From contig NW_019091431.1 of assembly GCF_001949145.1 (NCBI RefSeq), forward strand, positions 763,515 through 821,242: 57,728 nt of DNA, written 5' to 3'. Shown one piece after another: positions 24,701 to 36,700 of the stretch. Both the position numbers and the translations under genes were made by a program. A model generated the notes under the pieces. The model searched no databases. It worked only from the letters and a program-made list of their open reading frames with translations, and had not been told where the DNA came from. How positions within the stretch are numbered: the stretch's first letter is position 1; every line of letters begins with the position of its first letter. Origin of the DNA: Acanthaster planci (Eukaryota > Echinodermata > Asteroidea > Valvatida > Acanthasteridae).

Positions 24701-27700
24701 CTAGACTTTTTTTGTACGGACAGGCAAACAGTTGTGGCTTGGCACCAGAGGATATGTATGCAGTATATTCCATTCTTGGGCGTTTTTACACCAACCTTAT
24801 CTCAACATTTTTAGAAACATAGACAAAAGGTCCCAAAACTCTTTCTTTTTTTTTTGTCAAATTAATTATTTGATATCAATTCTTTGATCAACCATCTCAA
24901 GCAACAATCTCCTTGAAATAAGCCTAAATACTGAATTTCCCTCGAAACATCAACAGAAGCCAATCAAGAAAATCAAACAAATCGAGATATGAATACATCA
25001 TTTAATCAATGAATACATTTACTTTATGAATACATTTGAATAAACTGCATACATAAACTCCATTCTATAGGACAGAACAGACACACTGATGAATGGTGCT
25101 TAATAGGCATGCTACAAGAACCGATCAAAGCACAGAAATTTAAAAAAAAATCAACACCAATGTTGTTAATTGAGTAGACCTGTGGTGGTGGACATTTTGT
25201 AAGAGCTTAGGGCAGATATTATAAAGAGTTCTGGAAAAGGGAAAGGTGGTGGTGGGGCTGGGTCCTGGGGCAAGAAGGGTCGGTGGGGGGAGGGGTAGGT
25301 TTAGGGGTAAGACAAGTTGCGTGTGAAATGGGCTTTCTGAGCTATGGCTATGTCCACTGCCAGGATGTTCCTATGTATTTGTCATGGGCAAAGACCTAGA
25401 CCTAGCCCTAGACACAAGATATGGACTTGCCCTTAATGGGATGGGGACAGGGGAAAGGAAAAAAAGATAAGGAGAGATTATGGCAAGGGACAGGACACAA
25501 GACTGGGGGGCAGTGAGCATGACAGCAAATGCACACAGAAATTAGTGGCTTAGTGGCAAAGTTTAGCTTTGAGGACTTTCACCACTGCACCTGCTTTTGT
25601 GTCAGGAAAAACAGGTTTTCAGAATAATGCACAGACAAGATCAGCTCATAGGGAATAGGCAGCATTGTGATCAGAAATGGAAAGTGTTCATGGCTGAGTT
25701 GAAGGGAAAGGACTGGGGGTGTTAGACAGGTTGTGGCTGGAACAAAAGAAAACAAGTTACTGGGTAGTGAAGGATAGGAAAACGTGAAGAAGTAAGGTGT
25801 GGCAATAGGGAGAGGGCGGGGGTCTAGACTGGCCACCATCTGATACTGGGCTAGGAAAAGACAAGGTGAACATACCACCTAACATGACAACCTACAACCT
25901 ATAGAACAACTGAATCCTATCCATTAAAGGTAACCCTTTCTTGTTGGTGGCCTTACAGGACAGCACTGACAAACTCCTAATGAATACAAGCCACTGTAAT
26001 CAGATCATGTGTCAATCAGCGCATCTAGGAAATCACCCCAAAGTCCGTGGAAGGTGTCACAATAAAAATGACTCAATCCTATTTAGATCTCTCTACTTCA
26101 TACATCACTGCCTTCTACAGAACAGCAAAGATAGGCAAATAGCATTTCTGTGATGTTAGTATGTTTAGAGCAATACCTTACTGTCCAATTCATTATCTCA
26201 TAATCTAATAGATCACTTCATGTGATCTATGGATGCACCCGTTAGTTTGCCTGAACGCGTACTATTATAGCCAATGATCAGCCTCCAAAATCAGCCCACT
26301 CATATTGATCCAATCAAATTACTTAATTTGATCTAATCACTGTTAGGCCCCTAAGCTGCAAATGGACACAATAATGACATTGGAGGGGGGAAGTCATTAA
26401 ACCCGCAAGAGAATGAATTGGCTGATCACTGGTCAGACTGAGACATGATGAGCCACGATGCGTATCAGCAAAGCCATCTACGCAGACTGACCATTATTGA
26501 GAGTTCTTGCGGCACAATGTGCATGACAGCAATTGCATTGATATAATGTCACAGTAGCAAAGCCCATAGCAGCTGGATACTTCTAATGCACACTATGCTA
26601 TGGAAAGCTGATTTGGTATAATTTACAAGATTGCCGTTGGTAACATGCAAAGAAGGTAACGAGAGGGGATGGTTCAAAAGCTAAAGGCTAAATCAAAGGA
26701 ACACAGAACAATGTTGAACCTACAGGTACAATCTTATCTGCCCCGAGTTGAAGTACACTCCCTTGCAGCAAAAGAAAGACAGATGGTAGTAAGTTTTCTA
26801 TGCAGGTTCTAGCAAGAGTTCTGCGTGTACGCAGACAACATACGTGTACATTAAGGAATAAATTTGTTATGTGTACTCAGCATGCTCCGTGTCAAACGCG
26901 CCATTGATCTCAATTATAAACACGCGCCAGTGCAGTGAGTACCAAAAAACACGCCTTCTTTTGTACATGCTCAGGGTGGATACTACTCGAGAGTACATCC
27001 ACAACATGCTAAGGCTACAGGTGTTGAAGAATACATCTATGTAGAGAGCGAAGTTCACTCGGAACATGTGACCGGATCTCATTAAGGAAACACATTGTGG
27101 GGAATTCCCTGTTGGTTTGCACGAGTAGGAGCAAATTGAGTTCTTTATTTTGATGTATACATTAGAATCCGTTTGGCATCCTGATGAAAACTGGGTAACA
27201 TACGGTATGGGTGAAATATGTTGAAGGTTCTCGTTCTCTGGTTATGTGATGTAAGATTCTCTTCAAGGCATTTCGCTCAACAGTCGCTCTCACAACTTGT
27301 GCCCTGTTTGATTGGTTCGGCCACAAAGAATGTGATTGCACTAAACCAAGTTGGGTAAAAATGGTCCCTTTTTGGATCACTGCAAAGATAAATCAGAGGG
27401 GCAGAGGTACATTGGTGGCATCAACAGCAGACAGGTGATTTGGTTCAACAAAATAATAATAACATTTTCAAATAGATTAAACTTCATGAAACTGGTTACC
27501 AGCTAAGATATCACATGATGAATATACTGTTGCGTTTGGCAACTCTGTGTATTTCTGGGTAGCATAAACTTTTTGAGCCAATAATTTCTGCTCTTTGTAT
27601 AAAACTAGGACCAGATACATGTATGTTGACAATTACAAGTGCATTTCTTAATTAATGAATTTGCATAGCAGAAGCAGTTCAAAACAGAGGATGAAAGAAG

Positions 27701-30700
27701 TTCACATTTTACCAGCGATTGCTGTAAATGCCAATCCCCCCCCCTACATTTTTATTTCAGATGAAACTTCACAATCAATTTTAAATGTAATAACATCTGA
27801 TTTCAAATCACCGAACAAATTACATGGGAACCATACTAATGATGCAAATGGTACAATATGTGAAACAGGCACAAATTACATTCATGGTGAGTTGACCTTC
27901 AAAATGCATATCTCAATTCCAAGATGCACCTGCAATTTCTGAATGAAAATTAAGTACTTGCATAGAAATGCTTCAATTTGAAACAAAAGGCAACATAACC
28001 ATGCATAAGTTATAAAAAAAAGTCTGGCAGTTGCAGATTCGTCTCAAAATAAGATGGATTAGTTTGGTCATGATGGTGGTTTTTAAGATGTGATCACTTC
28101 AGACAATTATAAAATGAGCGAAAATGGAAAGAGTTGCTCTCCTGAATCATTATCTTGTAAAAGGTTTTTTAAATGTTAAGCTAACCCTACAGCAATAAAA
28201 TCCCAATGGAAAGTTACATAGTTTGAACAAATAAACAGTTCAAACTACACATAGGACAAAACTAAGTAACTGGGTCATTGTTTAATGGTGTTAATAAGCA
28301 GTCATTGGCAATATTATGGACACCGTGAACCATACATTGCCAAGTGATTATTCTGAAGAAAGAAATGTATGGAAAACCAAAGTTATGCACTTTTATGAAT
28401 ATGGCATTTGCTAAAAAAACCAACCTAAAAATTCTGCACTGTTCAGTGGTGAGTACAAGGTGCCAGACTTAAGTGTTACATAAAAGAAATAAGTCTATCG
28501 GTGGAGAATTTATCAACAAAATCACTGAAAAGATAAAAAAAATTAAAGTAAAGAAAAGTGAAATGTGAGGGTATTTATACTGACCAAGACAAAGAAAACT
28601 AAGTTGGGTAAGTACTGTACAAGTAAACTAGGATTATTCTTTAAAATCTCTCATAACAAAACTATGACAATGTAAAAAACAAAACCTTTGGTTTAAGCCT
28701 TTCCTGCTTCTGATTTGGTACTGAAAAAAATCTACCAATTGTTAATTCAGATTCATCTTTCTCCATTCCAAAGCCATATCAAAATCATCCCTCCTAATGA
28801 AACTTACTGGATATATGTTTTTGGTTTCGTGAAGAATGTTTCTGTTCATGATGCTTACTGTGTGATGTCATACCATGAGTAAATGTAGCCCTGTAACAAA
28901 TCCAGATTTTAACGGAAGGAATCTGTTGATTACTGCAGTTACATGTATAAAGCATAGCAACATTGATCCAGCTCACAAGGCAACCAAAATGTAACCAAGT
29001 CAATATTTTGCTACATGGACTTGAAATTAATGACCAGCACCACTTGAAGCAACTACACTATCCATGGTTACACTATGAGATTTCTCTTCAAGAAATATTT
29101 ATTTAAACAGTTAGTTGTTAATTGTGAGAAGTTCTGCGTATAAAATGGAAAACTGTTGACTTTGGTATGCTCATGTAAAATTTGTCTGCCATGTAAAAGC
29201 TTTAAATATACTGTGTGAGATTATAAAAATAAAACAAATGAATTCTTTCTTTTGTTTTGAATTTGTTCTGATTTTCTGAAATGGAAATACATGTACATTT
29301 CACTTCCAGATCGAACACACAAGATGCTTTTCATGGATACCAATGATATGCAGTCCTTCAAATCTCGCAAATCTAGAAATTTGTTGCCAAATCAGAACAA
29401 AAAAATGAGGCGGTCAATCAAAATCTTCAGAGCTGGCCGCTGTTTCACCTGAGAGGGCCGATAACGGGGAAGCTACATCCTGAAGATCTGAGAACAGTCC
29501 CGGGGCCTCCGTTACTGCATTTGTCAAAACTATCCCCCCATTCCCCATCGCATGCCTATTAAGCAAACCATTCTCCTCAGTGGATGTACTGCTGTTGCTG
29601 TCATCATCACTGGAGGACCCACTATCATCAGCCTTTGCCAGAGGGGCTTCACCCTTGACCTTAGTCATCTGGGCTTCAGCCACCTGGTAGTGGTAGACGC
29701 AGCTGTCGTCAGAACTACCCGAGGTGGTGGAGGAAGTTTCTGAATAACGCAGATCTCCCTGAAGAAGGTAGGACTCTTCAGCTAAACCCCTTGTACTGTC
29801 GTCATCGTCAGGGGTCGGGTACCCAACTATATCGGGACTGTTTAGTAAGTCATCCAAACTACGACCACTGAATTCTTGCCTGGCAGAGTCGTCACTGTCC
29901 GTGCTCTCCATGCTCTCGCGCTTGCTGGAGCTTTTCCGATTGTCAGAGCTTACCAAATTGCTAGAGTTGTTCCAATTGCTAGAGCTTTCTGGACTACCTT
30001 TGGAAATTTCAGAGCTCTTGAAGGACTTATCCTGATTATTTGAGCATTCTCGTTTGCTCCTTGAATCAGAAACATGAATTTTCCCTGGCCGCACAATCAT
30101 CTTTAATTCCGTGACAAAAGTGCCAGGCCGGGTCAATCTCATCTCATTACTTTCAGGTGTTATGACAATTGTGTCCACTGTTTCTGACACTTCATCAGAT
30201 TTCTGTTGAGGGTTTAAACTCACAATGGGTGGTGGAGGTCTTTCAATAGAGCTGACCTCTTGATTTTCTAACATGCACTCTAAGGTGCTTCTTTGAGTTT
30301 CTGCAGTCTCATGTTTAGTGGTCGTCACTGCCTTTACAGTTCTTGACTCACTGAACTCTGACCTTTGTACCTCGGAAAAACCCGACATTTGAACCCCAGC
30401 TTCTTTCTTGGTTACCACAGAGGATGTGGTTTGTTGCACACTAACATGGGCATGGTAGCTCGAACTTTGTACCCTTGTGACCCCAGAGCTGTGCCTGAAA
30501 TCAAACTGGGGTTTTATTTTAGGCTGTTTAGATTCCATCCGTGGGGGTGGGGTTGGGGGAACAGGAGACTTCTCAGCATCCTCAAACTTTCTGGAGTCCA
30601 CCTTGATTGGTTTAGGTTTAGGGGGCCGTGCAGGAGGGGCAGCTTTGACAACAGGGACTGGCGGGGGAGGCCGCTGGATATCATAGTTGAATGTGTACTT

Positions 30701-33700
30701 CATGATAGTAGCATGAGGTGGGGAAAGGGGTGACGGACAGGGTGGGGGAGAGTCCGGAGGAGGAGAGAGAGGCAAGGGAGGGGGAGGGGGCAGATCAGGA
30801 AGCATGTGGGCAATATTTTTCACTTTCCCAGTACTTGGATTGGAGTGTGCTCGGGGTGGAGGTGGGGGCATCATATCGTCAAAGCTAGTGATCTTGTGAA
30901 GCTCGACTGTGGAGATTTTTGGAATGTGTGTTGGGGAATCAACAACCGAGACCTTGGGTGTTGGGGGTGGAGTTGGGGGAGGGGGCATATCATGAAGGCG
31001 CTTTAAGTTATGAGATTCTAGAGCAGCTGGTGTTAAGGCTCGGGCAAGATCAGCTTCATCCAAAGGAGCTTGTTTTGTCTGACTGTCATTCTGGGGAGTG
31101 ATCTTAGCTTCTGCTATTGGCTCTGGAGTATTAGCGTTGATAATATCCTCAGTGAGTGAATCACTGGGAGTAGAGAAAACAGGTGTGTCTCTACAGGGGG
31201 ATTCGGGGGTTAGCTCAATCTCATTTTGCTGGTCAGTGTCAAATGCAGGGAAAACGGGACTTTCAGTTGAAGTATCAGAGAGCACGTCGTGTTCCATGGC
31301 TTTGAGGCTCTTGCGCGTCTCTGCCAGGCTTTCTTCAAGAAGTCGCAGATCGGCTGAGGTCTCGTCAAGGTTCTCTTCAAGATTTGTCAAGTTTTTGTTC
31401 GTCTCGCCCAACTTTGCTCCTAAACTACTGTCATCGCTCTCATCACTACTGTCATCAAAGACCAACTGTCTCTCTTTCATGAACGAGGAGTAGTTCTTAG
31501 GGTTAGCAGAGTCATCTTCTGGGGTGATATCAAACCCCTTCTGACCCACATCAGATCCCTCCTCATTCAAGAAAGAGTCCAGGCTTCGAGATTCAAAACT
31601 GGGAGTGTAAGGCTCGTCTGTTGGACTGGCCAACTCCGCGGCTATCTTCAACACCTCATCGATGGTGTTGCTTAGCCGGATTTCGGTCGAAGCCCGCTCT
31701 GTCCTCACAAAATTTAACTCGTCACTAGAGGTGCTTCCATTTGAAGCGGCAGCCTGCATAGACCCTAAGAGCTCTCCGCTGGTCCCACTTCCAACGGACC
31801 CCACCTCTGCCTCCACACTCTTAGTAGGGGATTCATCTTCCGGATCGCTTGTCACAGGCATTTGCAAGCTCTCCAGGACCTCAAACTTAGCCCTTGCTTC
31901 CCTCATATCAAACTTTTTTCCGGTATCTGGAAACCCCATCCTTTTTGCTCTTCCATTCTCATCAAATTCACTGAGAGTGGGCCCCCCTATCCCTTCAAGG
32001 ATCTCCAGGTCAAATCCCTCTTCTGTTTGGATCTCATCCTCATACTCAAGCCCCTCCCCATCCTCAATGCTGTGAGAACCCGACGAAGAGCTTGAGCTCC
32101 CACTCTCATGTCTCTCTCTCTTGGGGCCCTCTTCTTCTACAAAAGGGTCCTCTAATCTCTCTATTTCATCCGGGAGGTCTAAGATGACCTGCCGTCTCAT
32201 TTCATAATCAACATCTATATGCAGGCTGCCGCTTGGGATGCTTATGTCAGAGGTGTCAGTGGAATAATTCGTACTCAAACCCTCGTGTCCGTTGTGCTCC
32301 CCGTTAATGACCGGCGACTGGACTTCCTTCTCGGGCTGAGGTTCTGGCTGGACCTTAGGCTCCTCCTGGGGTGCTGCTTCCGTCGGGGCTGACTCTGTTG
32401 GCAGGATGTGCACTGGTTCACTATCCCCATTCACTTCCGAGCTCGACTGCATTTGTGGGTTGTCTTCATTGACGGTGTACTCATAGGTTATGCTTGAGTT
32501 TGACTGGCCCTTTTAAAAAAACATGGGAGAGACGACGGTCAATAAAAGTATTTAAAACAGGTGTACATTGGTGTCTAAAAAGATACTATGACTATCTGCA
32601 GGCTAATTTTATAATCTGTCGGATAGACCTAAGTGACCCATACCTTGTGGATGGCTATTCTGGAGTTATCGTGGACAGGAGTGACCGGAGTGGAGGATGG
32701 TGTAGTAGGAGAAACAGACGTAGGACTGCTCACGGCATTGTCACCCTGCCCGTTAGCGTAGCTCTGACCGTAGGTGAGATCAGGGGCACTGTGGTGATCA
32801 GGAACAATGCTCTCTGTCAGGTTGATGGTGAGTGGCGTGGTGGTACGAGGAGCACCAAGGCTTCGTGTGGAGACACGAGCCAGGCTAGGGCTGAACATAA
32901 AAAGAGTAGAGGTAGACAATTAACAACATGAACCTGTTGGTACATGTAAGTCAAGACAAGAGAGAACGTATAAGTATTGCCTTTACTTCAAAAGAAATTT
33001 TTTTCATGAGACACTAAGAATATGCCACAATTTTAGCAAAATTAATGCTTTTTGATTCCTACAAATAAACATATGATTTCAAGGAATTTCTTCCACTTCC
33101 AAAAACATTCCAAACTTTACATATACATTTCACGATTTATGTGAGTTCATTAATATGCATGTATATCATTGATTTCATACGACCACTATCCACAATCTCT
33201 ACTCTGCTCTCACCCAAATCCTGGTCTTTGGATATATGTAACTCTCGCATCCTCAACAACCTGCTTCTGTGTTCTCCCACTGCAAGGATAAAACGAGTCA
33301 ATAAAGTCAAGTTTGCTTCATTCACCTTAAGTCTCTGACCAAGAGTTTTGTATTCAATGCATTCTGATTGGTTCAGAACTGTACATCTTTACAAGTTTGA
33401 CTTTACTAAGTGCTCTATGAGGATCATCAGACACACTTGGACATTTGATGCACAATATGTGGCAAAAGGGGACCCCATCTATGGCGTCTTCTTTTGTGTT
33501 GATGGAATCTTTGGAATTCCTTTCAGGGTTTTTTTATGGGGGGAGGGAGATGTAAGCACATTAGCCTTCTGGTATACAGCTTGCGCATCACATTAGGGGG
33601 GTCCCCCTTTGCCACATATCATGCTGGGTATACACTTGGAAGTTCACATGGGCTTACATAGAACATGACACTGCTTTCTGACACAAGGTAAGATTTTGAA

Positions 33701-36700
33701 AGTCAAGGGAGAGTTCCAAATACGTAGATAATAGAGCTAGACTCAATCGACAAGCAAGGAATGTTGGTTTCTGCTGGTAATGTGCTAGCTCTACTGCATG
33801 CAATATTCCAGTAATGTATGAGTCATAAACAAACCCAGATGTTAACCCCTTGACGACGGGGATTTATTTCCGAAAGCCTACTCCAAGAATTCCAGCCTCG
33901 CTTGGCCACGAAGGCCACCTGCCAAACCGCAAATTCTCGGTTTGTGGCCCTGCGTGCTCTGCAAGCTTTGAATTAAACAGTGAAAAGGCTCATTGTTCGG
34001 TGGCATGCTGCTCTACTCACGCTTCCACATTCCCGTTGCCTCTTTTTAAAGTGGGCGCTATTGTGAAGCTGGTGTTTATAATGCAAATTTGGTCTTTTCA
34101 TTTCTGGGCTACACACAAAGACCAATTACCACATATACAAGAGCCAGGGTCTGCCCTCTTTCACCGTGTTCGCTTGAGCCTGGGCCGAGAATAATATAGA
34201 GAGGTGTGTAATATCAAGCAGCAACTACATGTAAGTGATTCAGACAAGGCCTAAAACTCACCTGTAGCGGAAAGTAGATCCCCTGCTAAGGAGTCTACGA
34301 CGAGGGCGCCGACCATGTTTTGGTTGTGTCAGCCGGAAGAATGTGTGGTGCTCCACACAGCACTTCCAGAAACGCTTGCAGTCATTACGGGATGTCATCA
34401 TGAACTCAACGGTACTCCGTGGATAACCCTGGGAAAGAAGACAAGGAAACAATGGTTGAAGGATCAACTTGTCATGCAGTATCAGAACATCTTTCTCAAG
34501 AAAGTTGAACCCTTTAAGGTTAGTATCCATACACACTAAGAACAATGTCTAACAAAACAGATGAACACTAACACAAACAGAAACCTAAACAAAGATACAG
34601 AACTACAAAAGAATACCATCAATTGGTTATTTAATTTAACAAGAGTGGATTTAACTCAAGGATAACACTTGCAGACGGAACTTTGCTTGTAGGTTTTATA
34701 ATTATTTTTAGGAGGTAAAGGGAGAACAAATACACATAAAGGTTTGACCAAAGTATTCAAGGGATAGTATGATCCCTTGAGCGTATTAAACACTAACCAG
34801 ATATATAAAGACTAACACTAAGACAGTAAACCAAAAACAAGTCAAACTTTGTCCTCACACTTACGAATCCCTCCGGATGGAGTTTGACCAGGAAGCGCTT
34901 GCGTTTGAAACTCAGTTTGCGGATCTTGGCCCAGGAGAAGGTATTGATGCGACTGTTGTTGTGGAAAACCAGCACACCCTGATGTGAGACAGCCAGGTGC
35001 AGCTGTACATTCTCATAGTCGCGGGCTGCATGGAGTTGCACGCCGTACATTTCAAGACGTCGAGCGACATCCAAGAGGTTGAAGTCTGCATCGGCTGGTG
35101 TCTGCCCACTGAAGCAGTAACATCCACAGAAATTAAACATGACCAAGTCATAGACATATTAGAATATATGGGGAAATCCCATTATGATGTCTACCGGGGG
35201 TCAAAGTGCATCTGAACACTTGAAACCACAAAGGTGTACATTTTAAATAACAGCCTACTGGTAGTTCATAGTTTTTAAGGTTCATCTTGGAAGGAATTAA
35301 AACAGAGCTTGTGATCTGGGCAATCAAAGCTCAGTCCTGAAGCAACAGCGGGTTAACAGCAGCAAGGTGATGTTTAGGTAATAGCTGATTTGAATAATTT
35401 GTGACTTGAGAAAGAATCACTTGTGATTAATTATTGACTTCTAATGGCTTGATGTACAACTGGGCATCACAAATATGAACACTGTGCCCAAATACCTCAA
35501 TCAGGCCAAGCGTAATTCTTAGTCAAACCTTCTCAAGCACAGAAAGTCCTGAGAAATCAAAACCAGAAATCTTACTCAACAACTGAACACAAGTCTGGTA
35601 CCTTAAGCCTCAGACCAAAATACCCAGCATTTTCAATAGCCTGTGATATGCGACACACGCCGAGGAATGTCTCCTACTCACACATGGTTCTTGTGATACT
35701 CTTGAATCTTGCTCTCCATGGCACGTGTCTGGTTGGGCACAAACCTGAAGGCACTGATGTACCGTCCATCATCATGGTCTGGGGAGGTATAATCGCCAAC
35801 CTCAGCTGAGCAAGGACGCAAGGAAAGAAACAAATAACTGAAAAAAAAGTCTTCATTCTCTTGGCCTCCACAGAATAAGCTGAATATTAAAAGTAACTTC
35901 AATTTGTGGAACTCATCAAAACTCATGTATTCTAATCGTAGGTCACTGATTATTTGTGATTAAACTATGAGGGCAGATTCATTATCAATGCCTGCAATTT
36001 TGTTCAAAATCTATTTGCTGTTATTTTCACTTCACTGGAACGGCTGAACATGAACAACAAGAAATGCAAATCAATGGTTTGTCCCAAATGACTGACAAGA
36101 TCAACTACAGAATGGGGGATCAACTAAAGCAGAACAAGGTTATCAGTTTTTACTCAAAAATTACTTTAAGGTTAGAGAAGAAATGCTACAGGTACATGTA
36201 CATCACACTCCTGATTACCTTGCAACATGTAAGAGGCCATGAGAGCAGCGGTGTTCTCAGAGCAGGGAAGCCTACCATTAGCCAGGTCTTTCTTGATTTG
36301 CAAGGCATACAGGTACCTGAACAAAGAAAGAGTTGTCAGCAGTGGCTCAAATTTTCTGTGTCTGTAACTGTGACTTTCAGAAACCCAATTGTACGTGAAC
36401 ATGTACCGGCACATGCAGTTCTCCCAAGTTCTTGTTTAAGCAAAGAAATTCCTTGGAATTTTGACTGCATCAAAACAGACACGATCAGCAAAACATCAAG
36501 AATCCAATCAGCACAGAACTTTGTCAAGATGACTTGGAGAAGAAAGAAAGCAGAACAATACTAAATACTGGCACATGTACCATGTGTTACTTTTATTAAA
36601 ACACGTAAACACTTGCTAACAGAATAAATGTCTAATTAAGGAACAATATTCCACACGATATCATGCCATTTTAAGTTTCTAGTCTTCATTTGCCAAGCCA

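Larger units (their letters stand above)
19847..29448 (-). other. 9.6-kb FARP intron between exons 11 and 10
   Basis: Holds the assembly gap, the candidate mini-exon at 28808-28890, a G-rich tract at 25253-25315 and purine-rich stretches at 25430-25530. No other exon with matching phase and FARP homology was found. The gap could hide one. Confidence 0.6.

Noticed and set aside
25579-25878. 99-codon minus-strand frame rich in Pro, Phe and Leu
   Set aside because: It arises from a purine-rich stretch on the plus strand. No acceptor in a suitable phase and no FARP similarity.
32494-32931. 145-codon plus-strand open frame
   Set aside because: Shadow of the low-complexity FARP exon 9 on the other strand. 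Several similar plus-strand frames over 29500-32100 are shadows of exon 10.
36064-36564. 166-codon plus-strand open frame
   Set aside because: It is antisense to FARP exon 5 and its flanks, with no independent signal.
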